Shown here piece after piece: positions 59,639 to 64,000 of a stretch of 64,000 nt of DNA. The notes beneath the pieces were generated by a model. It searched no databases and had not been told where the DNA came from. It saw nothing but the letters and a program-made list of their open reading frames with translations. How positions within the stretch are numbered: position 1 is the stretch's first letter; the number at the start of each line of letters is the position of its first letter. Source of the DNA: Amycolatopsis sp. cg9 (lineage in GTDB: Bacteria > Actinomycetota > Actinomycetes > Mycobacteriales > Pseudonocardiaceae); the NCBI RefSeq assembly GCF_041346945.1, contig NZ_CP166850.1:3472001-3536000 (forward strand). The letters are read 5' to 3'. The translations under genes and the position numbers were made by a program.

Positions 59639-60202
59639 ATGAGTGACCGCAGCTTCCTGTTCCTGGTGGGTGCCGCGCGGGCCGGCGGCAACACGGAGAT
59701 GCTGGCCCGGCGGGCGGCGAAGGAACTGCCCAAGGACGTCGAGCAGCGGTGGATCCGGCTGCCCGAGGTGCCGCTGCCGCCGTTCGAAGACCGCCGCCAC
59801 GGCGCCGGTTCGCACCCCGAGCCGGGTGAGAACGAGCAGCTGCTGATGGACGCGACCTTCGCCGCGACCGACATCGTGGTCGTGTCGCCGGTGTACTGGT
59901 ACTCGGTCGCGGCGAGCGTGAAGCTCTACCTCGACTACTGGTCCGGGTGGATGCGCCTGCCGGTGGAGTTCAAGCCGCGGATGCGCGGGAAGTCGTTGTG
60001 GGGCGTCAGCGTGCTGAGCGAGACCGCGCGCGAGGCCCAGCCGCTGATCGGCACGCTGGAACTCTGCGCGGAGTACCTGGGCATGAACTGGGGCGGGGTG
60101 CTGCTCGGCAACGGCAGCCGCCCCGGCGACGTGCTGCTGGACGAAGCCGCGATGGCGGCCGCGCCGGCGTTCTTCGCCGGCGCGGACCTGGTCACCGCCT
60201 AG
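59639..60202 (+). CDS. NAD(P)H-dependent FMN reductase-like flavodoxin fold protein
   Basis: 187 residues. FLVGAARAGGNTEMLARRAAKELP is the flavin phosphate loop, VVVSPVYWYSVAASVKLYLDYW the ring-binding loop with the aromatic pair, and GVSVLSETAREAQPLIGTLELCAEYLGMNWGGVLLGNG the later region, as in iron-sulfur flavoproteins and azoreductase-like enzymes. It probably reduces quinones or xenobiotics. Divergent from MarR; its stop overlaps the converging TetR gene by 4 bp. Confidence 0.87.
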   Translation: MSDRSFLFLVGAARAGGNTEMLARRAAKELPKDVEQRWIRLPEVPLPPFEDRRHGAGSHPEPGENEQLLMDATFAATDIVVVSPVYWYSVAASVKLYLDYWSGWMRLPVEFKPRMRGKSLWGVSVLSETAREAQPLIGTLELCAEYLGMNWGGVLLGNGSRPGDVLLDEAAMAAAPAFFAGADLVTA

Positions 60203-60771
60203 TCCAGGACGGCCTGCGCGATCCGGCGCAGGCCGTCGATCAGGTCGGCGCCCGACGGCGCGTGGTCCGGGTCGATCAGCCACTGGAGCATCACGCCCGA
60301 GAGCAGGGCCTGGTGCACGGTGCCGGCGGCCCGGGCCGCGTCGCTGCCGTCGTCGAGGCCCTGGAAGAGGTTCGCCAGGCCGTGGCGGGCCAGCTCGAGC
60401 GCGTTCGCCAGTTGCGCCCGCACGGCCTCGTCGAGATCCGGCTGCGAGTACGCCTCGAACGTCATCGCCCACATCCGGCGGTGTTCCGGGAACGACTCGA
60501 TGACCCGCTGCCAGATCAGCTCGAACCGCTCGGCCGGCGACGCGTCCGCGGGTGTCCCGGCCTGCAGCGTCTTCGCGAGGGTTTCGCCCCACTCCTCGTT
60601 CGCCTCGATCAGGGCCGCGTTGAGCAGCGCCTCGCGCGAGCCGAAGTGGTACCCGATCGCGGCCATGCTCACGTCCGCCGCCGAGGCCAGGTCCCGGACG
60701 GTCGTGCGGGCGTAGCCCTTCTCGTTCAGGCACTGCTTCGCGCCGGTCAGGAGCGCTTCCCGGTTTCCCAT
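60199..60771 (-). CDS. TetR-family transcriptional regulator
   Basis: 190 residues. The HTH is at 6-50: REALLTGAKQCLNEKGYARTTVRDLASAADVSMAAIGYHFGSREALLNAAL, followed by a helical ligand domain (MWAMTFEAYSQPDLDEAVRAQLANAL, LLSGVMLQWLIDPDHAPS). Divergent from an FAD monooxygenase, with two GCGATCGC palindromes between, a typical regulator-enzyme pair. Confidence 0.92.
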   Translation of the reverse strand: MGNREALLTGAKQCLNEKGYARTTVRDLASAADVSMAAIGYHFGSREALLNAALIEANEEWGETLAKTLQAGTPADASPAERFELIWQRVIESFPEHRRMWAMTFEAYSQPDLDEAVRAQLANALELARHGLANLFQGLDDGSDAARAAGTVHQALLSGVMLQWLIDPDHAPSGADLIDGLRRIAQAVLD

Positions 60772-60797
60772 GCCGCCAGCCTAGCACGAACGCCTTA

Positions 60798-60820
60798 GGC
60801 GATCGCCTTGCGCGATCGCC
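60798..60820. promoter_or_regulatory. operator with GGCGATCGC/GCGATCGCC arms
   Basis: Perfect 9-bp arms GGCGATCGC (60798-60806) and GCGATCGCC (60812-60820) with 5 bp between; the left arm also lies in a 12-bp palindrome AGGCGATCGCCT. It is 27 bp from the TetR start and 25 bp from the monooxygenase start, so one TetR dimer pair could switch both genes. Confidence 0.8.
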
Positions 60821-60844
60821 CAAATCGGGGTTACCGTTCCCGGC

Positions 60845-62029
60845 ATGCCGAACAACCGAGTCCTCATCTCCGGCGCGAGCGTCGCCGGCCCCGCCCTCGC
60901 CTTCTGGCTCCGCCGGTACGGCTTCACGCCGACGGTCGTCGAACGCGCCCCCGAGCTGCGTGACGGCGGCTACGCGGTCGACTTCCGCGGTGCGTCGCTG
61001 GAAGTCCTCGACCGCATGGGCCTGCTCGGCGCGGTCGAGGCGGCCGCGACGCGGATGGGCGAAGTGACCTATGTGGACGGTGCGGACCGGCCGCTGGTCG
61101 TCACGCCCGCGACCTACCAGAGCGGCGAACTGGAGATCCTGCGCGGCGACCTCTCGCGCATCCTGTACGACGCGACGAAGGACGACGTCGAGTACGTCTT
61201 CGGCGACTCGATCACCGGCATCACCGAGCACGGTGCCGGGGTCACGGTGACCTTCGCCCACGGCGAGCCGCGCGAGTTCGACCTGGTCGTCGGTGCCGAC
61301 GGGCTGCACTCGAACGTGCGCTCGCTCGTCCTCGGCGACGAGCGGCGGTTCCGCCACGACCTCGGCTACTACGTCTCGATCTGCACCGTGCCCAACCACC
61401 TCGGGCTCGACCACGTGGGCCGGTTCTACAACGAGCCCAACCGCACGGTCGGGGTGTACAGCGCGCGGGACAACACCGAGGCCAAGGCCCTGTTCTGGTT
61501 CGGCGCCGACCGGCTCGACCACGACCACCGCGACGCCGGGCAGCAACGCCGGATCGTCGAGGAGCGCTTCGCCGGCGTCGGCTGGGAGACGCCCGCGCTG
61601 CTCGAGGCCATGCGCACGGCGCCGGACTTCTACTTCGACTCGGCGAGCCAGATCAAGCTCGACTCGTACGCGCGCGGCCGCGTCGCGCTGGTCGGCGACG
61701 CCGCCTACTGTGCCGCGCCCCTCTCGGGGATGGGCACGAGCCTGGCGGTCGTCGGCGCCTACGTGCTGGCGGGCGAGCTGGCTTCGGCGTCGTACGAAAC
61801 GGCGTTCGCCGACTACGAAAGGGAAATGCGGCCCTTCGTCGACGCGTGCCAGAAACTGGCCGAGGGCAACGGGAAGTGGTTCGTCCCGCCGACGCGCGCG
61901 TGGCTGAAGTTCCGCAACCTGAACTACCGGCTGCTGCCGTACCTGCCGTGGCGCAAGCTGATCGAGGAGCTGCCGCTCAAGGCGGGCAACGCGATCACGC
62001 TGAAGCGGTATGCGGGGGCGCCGGTGTGA
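60845..62029 (+). CDS. FAD-dependent monooxygenase (TetX/PHBH type)
   Basis: 394 residues. FAD site RVLISGASVAGPALAFWLRRYGF, DG motif LVVGADGLHSNVRSLV and second FAD motif VALVGDAAYCAAPLSGMGTSLAVVGAY. Same architecture as TetX and other aromatic hydroxylases that modify polyketides or antibiotics. Divergent from TetR, convergent with the HxlR gene (35-bp overlap). The substrate cannot be told from sequence. Confidence 0.92.
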   Translation: MPNNRVLISGASVAGPALAFWLRRYGFTPTVVERAPELRDGGYAVDFRGASLEVLDRMGLLGAVEAAATRMGEVTYVDGADRPLVVTPATYQSGELEILRGDLSRILYDATKDDVEYVFGDSITGITEHGAGVTVTFAHGEPREFDLVVGADGLHSNVRSLVLGDERRFRHDLGYYVSICTVPNHLGLDHVGRFYNEPNRTVGVYSARDNTEAKALFWFGADRLDHDHRDAGQQRRIVEERFAGVGWETPALLEAMRTAPDFYFDSASQIKLDSYARGRVALVGDAAYCAAPLSGMGTSLAVVGAYVLAGELASASYETAFADYEREMRPFVDACQKLAEGNGKWFVPPTRAWLKFRNLNYRLLPYLPWRKLIEELPLKAGNAITLKRYAGAPV

Positions 62030-62360
62030 CGCCGCGGCGCTTCGCGATGCCGGCCATGTTCTCCTCGCCCCAGTCGCCCAGCGGCAGCAACGCGGTGTTC
62101 AGCCGCTGACCCAGCTCGGTCAGCGAGTACTCGACCTTCGGCGGGATCTCGTGGAACACCTCGCGGTGCACCACCTCGTCCGCCTCCAGTTCCCGCAGCG
62201 CCTGGATGAGCATCTTCTCGCTGATCCCGCTGACTTTCCGCTTCAGCTCGCCGAACCGCAGCGGCTCGGCGTGCAGTGCCCACAGGATCAGGGCCTTCCA
62301 GCGCCCGCCGATCACGTCGACGGCCGCGTCCAGGCCGCAGCGGTAGGTTCGAGGCTGCAT
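61995..62360 (-). CDS. HxlR-family transcriptional regulator
   Basis: 121 residues. The single Cys in TYRCGLDAAVDVIGGRWKALILWAL sits at the conserved N-terminal position used for redox or electrophile sensing in HxlR/YodB proteins. Winged helix: RFGELKRKVSGISEKMLIQALRELEADEVVHREVFHEIPPKVEYSLTELG. Divergent from an NAD(P)-dependent reductase operon, with an inverted repeat between. Confidence 0.9.
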   Translation of the reverse strand: MQPRTYRCGLDAAVDVIGGRWKALILWALHAEPLRFGELKRKVSGISEKMLIQALRELEADEVVHREVFHEIPPKVEYSLTELGQRLNTALLPLGDWGEENMAGIAKRRGVTPAPPHTASA

Positions 62361-62383
62361 GCAGGATCCTTACGTTTTGGTGG

Positions 62384-62406
62384 GTACCTGACTTATTAGT
62401 CGGTAC
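62384..62406. promoter_or_regulatory. GTACC...GGTAC inverted repeat upstream of the reductase
   Basis: GTACC (62384-62388) and GGTAC (62402-62406) flank TGACTTATTAGTC, giving a 23-bp imperfect palindrome in an AT-richer spot 23-50 bp from both divergent starts. Such GTAC-flanked sites fit HxlR-type binding. The promoter for the reductase must overlap it. Confidence 0.6.
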
Positions 62407-62434
62407 TTGTCCAGTGTAAAGCGCTGCCCGCAGC

Positions 62435-63301
62435 ATGGAACCCATGGGAGAAAGCAAGAAACAGGTGGGCGTGCTCGGCCTGGGGCGGATGGGCGCCGCC
62501 CTCGCCGGCGCGCTGCTGGGGGCGGGGCACGACGTCTCGGTGTGGAACCGGTCGCCGCTCAAGGCGGGTCCGCTGCTCGACCGCGGCGCCCGGCTCGCGG
62601 CCACGCCGGCGGAGGCGGCATCGGCGGACGTCGTCGTCAGCTGTCTGTCCACATACGACACCCAGCAGCCGGTCCTCGACGCGGCCGCGTTGCGGGGCCG
62701 GACGCTGGTGAACTTGACGTCCGGGACGCCGGAACAGGCCCGTGGCGCCGCGAAGTGGGCGGCCTCGGAAGGCGTCGACTACGTGGACGGCGTCATCATG
62801 GCGGTGCCGCAGGGCATCGGGACACCCGGCGCGCGAATCCTCTACAGCGGCTCGGAAGCCGCGTTCGCGGCGCAGCGGAACGTCCTGGAAGTGCTGGGAG
62901 AACCGGTGTTCCTCGGCGAGGACGCCGGACTGGCGGCCCTGTACGACTTGGCGCTGCTCGGGATGATGTGGTCGGCGATGGGTGGCTACCTCCACGCGCT
63001 CGCCCTGGTCGGCAGCGAAGGCGTCACGCCGGGGGAGTTCACACCGATGGCCCTGGACTGGCTGTCGTCGGTCGGCGGGTTCCTGACCGGCATCGGCGCG
63101 CAGGTGGCCAGCGGCGACTACGAGACCGACGTGTCCGCGTTGGACATCAACGCGGCCGGGCTCGGCCTGCTCGTCGAGACGAGCCGTTCGCAAGGGATCA
63201 GCACGGAGGTGCCCGCGGCGTTGCGGGCGTTGTTCGACCGCGCGGTGGCGGCGGGCCACGGCGCGCACGCGATCGCGAGCGTCATCGAGGAGATCCGGTG
63301 A
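62435..63301 (+). CDS. NAD(P)-dependent reductase, imine reductase / beta-hydroxyacid dehydrogenase-like
   Basis: 288 residues. Rossmann start [34 protein letters not shown] (the NR pair favours NADPH), [35 protein letters not shown], and a C-terminal helical dimer domain with [19 protein letters not shown]. The missing catalytic Lys of beta-HAD and this helical pattern resemble imine reductases. ATG 62435 and 62444 are both possible. Its stop overlaps the SDR start (GTGA). Confidence 0.87.
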   Translation: MEPMGESKKQVGVLGLGRMGAALAGALLGAGHDVSVWNRSPLKAGPLLDRGARLAATPAEAASADVVVSCLSTYDTQQPVLDAAALRGRTLVNLTSGTPEQARGAAKWAASEGVDYVDGVIMAVPQGIGTPGARILYSGSEAAFAAQRNVLEVLGEPVFLGEDAGLAALYDLALLGMMWSAMGGYLHALALVGSEGVTPGEFTPMALDWLSSVGGFLTGIGAQVASGDYETDVSALDINAAGLGLLVETSRSQGISTEVPAALRALFDRAVAAGHGAHAIASVIEEIR

Positions 63302-64000
63302 AGTACCTGGGGAAGAAGGCCGTCGTCGCCGGCGGCACGCACGGCATGGGCCTGGCGGTGGTGCGCGCCCTGCTCGACGGCGGCGCCGAGGTACTGCTGA
63401 CCGGCCGGGACGTCTCGCCGCTGGCGGGGAAGCTGCCGGGCAAGGCGCACCTGCTGTCGTCGGACGCGGCCCGCCTGACCGACGTCGACGAGCTCGCCGC
63501 GGTCGCCGCTTCGGCGCTCGGCGAAGTGGACCTGGTGTTCCTCAACGTCGGCTTCTCGACGCTGACGCCGTACGAAGCGGCGACGCCCGAGGTCTACGAC
63601 CGCACCTTCGACGTCAACACCAAGGGCGCGTACTTCACGGCGCAGCGCCTGGCCCCGCTGGTGCGCCCCGGCGGCTCGTTCGTCTTCACGACGTCGGTCG
63701 CGGCCGGGGCCGGGATCGCCGGGATGGGCCTGTACTCGGCGGCGAAGGCCGCGGTGCGCTCGTTCGCGCGCACCTACGCGGCCGAGCTGGCGCCGCGCGG
63801 GATCCGGGTCAACGTGGTCAGCCCGGGCTACACGGACACGCCGACGATGGGCGTCACCGGCGTCCCGGCCGAGGTGCTGGCGGAGTTCAAGACCCACGGT
63901 GACGAGATCACGCCGTTGAAGCGCCACGCGACGGCCGAGGAGGTGGCGGCGGCGGTGCTGTTCCTGGCCTTCGAGGCGACGTTCACCACCGGCGCCGACC
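63298..64000 (+). CDS. short-chain dehydrogenase/reductase (3' end outside window)
   Basis: First 234 residues of an SDR. Cofactor loop [17 protein letters not shown] (TGxxxGxG-like), LNVGF (NAG-like), catalytic [18 protein letters not shown] with Ser, Tyr and Lys of the YxxxK motif, then [13 protein letters not shown]. The usual C-terminal ~15 residues are cut off by the window edge. GTG overlaps the reductase stop by 4 bp, so the two oxidoreductases are co-translated under the HxlR-type promoter. Confidence 0.92.
   Translation, partial: MKYLGKKAVVAGGTHGMGLAVVRALLDGGAEVLLTGRDVSPLAGKLPGKAHLLSSDAARLTDVDELAAVAASALGEVDLVFLNVGFSTLTPYEAATPEVYDRTFDVNTKGAYFTAQRLAPLVRPGGSFVFTTSVAAGAGIAGMGLYSAAKAAVRSFARTYAAELAPRGIRVNVVSPGYTDTPTMGVTGVPAEVLAEFKTHGDEITPLKRHATAEEVAAAVLFLAFEATFTTGAD

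Overview
The window is one continuous stretch of very GC-rich actinobacterial chromosome. Strong third-position G/C, frequent GTG starts, ATGA/GTGA start-stop overlaps and many short palindromes in intergenic gaps fit a Pseudonocardiaceae genome, most likely Amycolatopsis or a close relative. This assignment is inferred from style and gene content, not from a marker gene. I see no rRNA, canonical tRNA, IS element, prophage or CRISPR array.

Layout. 0-5 kb: end of an FMN-dependent 2-hydroxy-acid oxidase, a degenerate cytochrome P450 and a CPA2-type antiporter in one overlapping operon, then an OmpR/HisKA two-component pair. 5-8 kb: HEAT-repeat protein, a histidyl-tRNA synthetase of an unusual sequence class and a small membrane protein behind a 26-bp palindrome. 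8.1-11.5 kb: XRE regulator, ImmA/IrrE-like metallopeptidase, MAB_1171c-type membrane protein and metal-dependent amidohydrolase on one strand. 11.7-20 kb: flavodoxin-like protein, phosphohexomutase, macrolide-type glycosyltransferase, purine nucleoside phosphorylase, an ABA4-like membrane operon with a divergent MerR regulator, and a transmembrane Ser/Thr kinase. 19.9-25 kb: methylmalonyl-CoA mutase (mutA, mutB), its chaperone GTPase meaB and a tail-anchored small protein. 25-31.9 kb: M20 amidohydrolase, gamma-glutamylcyclotransferase-like protein, LpdA-type flavoprotein, two secreted proteins (one frameshifted), a class F sortase and a VOC protein. 32-36.2 kb: glpK-glpF divergent from glpD. 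36.5-45.5 kb: acetyltransferase, two tandem secreted repeat proteins, two DUF1707 proteins, biotin-dependent carboxylase alpha chain, dicarboxylate symporter and Maf. 45.5-48.2 kb: repeat element, DHA2 efflux pump and PadR regulator. 48.2-50.2 kb: a Ro60/TROVE protein with two tandem Y-RNA-like genes upstream. 50.2-64 kb: F420-type oxidoreductase with MarR, secreted GATase-like protein, acyl-CoA carboxylase beta and epsilon chains, a NarL-type two-component pair, then small redox enzymes each beside its own MarR, TetR or HxlR regulator.

How the genes work together. The carboxylase alpha chain (40-42 kb), beta and epsilon chains (53-55 kb) and mutAB-meaB (20-25 kb) cover propionyl-CoA to methylmalonyl-CoA to succinyl-CoA, apart from the epimerase, which I do not see. 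glpF/glpK/glpD form a complete glycerol uptake and oxidation route. Sortase F sits beside two proteins with signal peptides, one with a sorting-like C-terminus.

Most notable signal. On the minus strand just upstream of the TROVE gene, about 131 nt contain a tRNA T-arm, a closed 7-bp acceptor-like hairpin and a tRNA D-arm, in that permuted order, inside a long closing stem. This is the architecture of bacterial YrlA Y RNAs. A second 81-nt copy immediately upstream shares the closing stem but keeps only the T-arm. Other points of interest are the XRE/ImmA/MAB_1171c/amidohydrolase operon, a duplicated gene-end junction at 4.9-5.1 kb, the divergent HisRS and a set of dispersed palindromic repeats.
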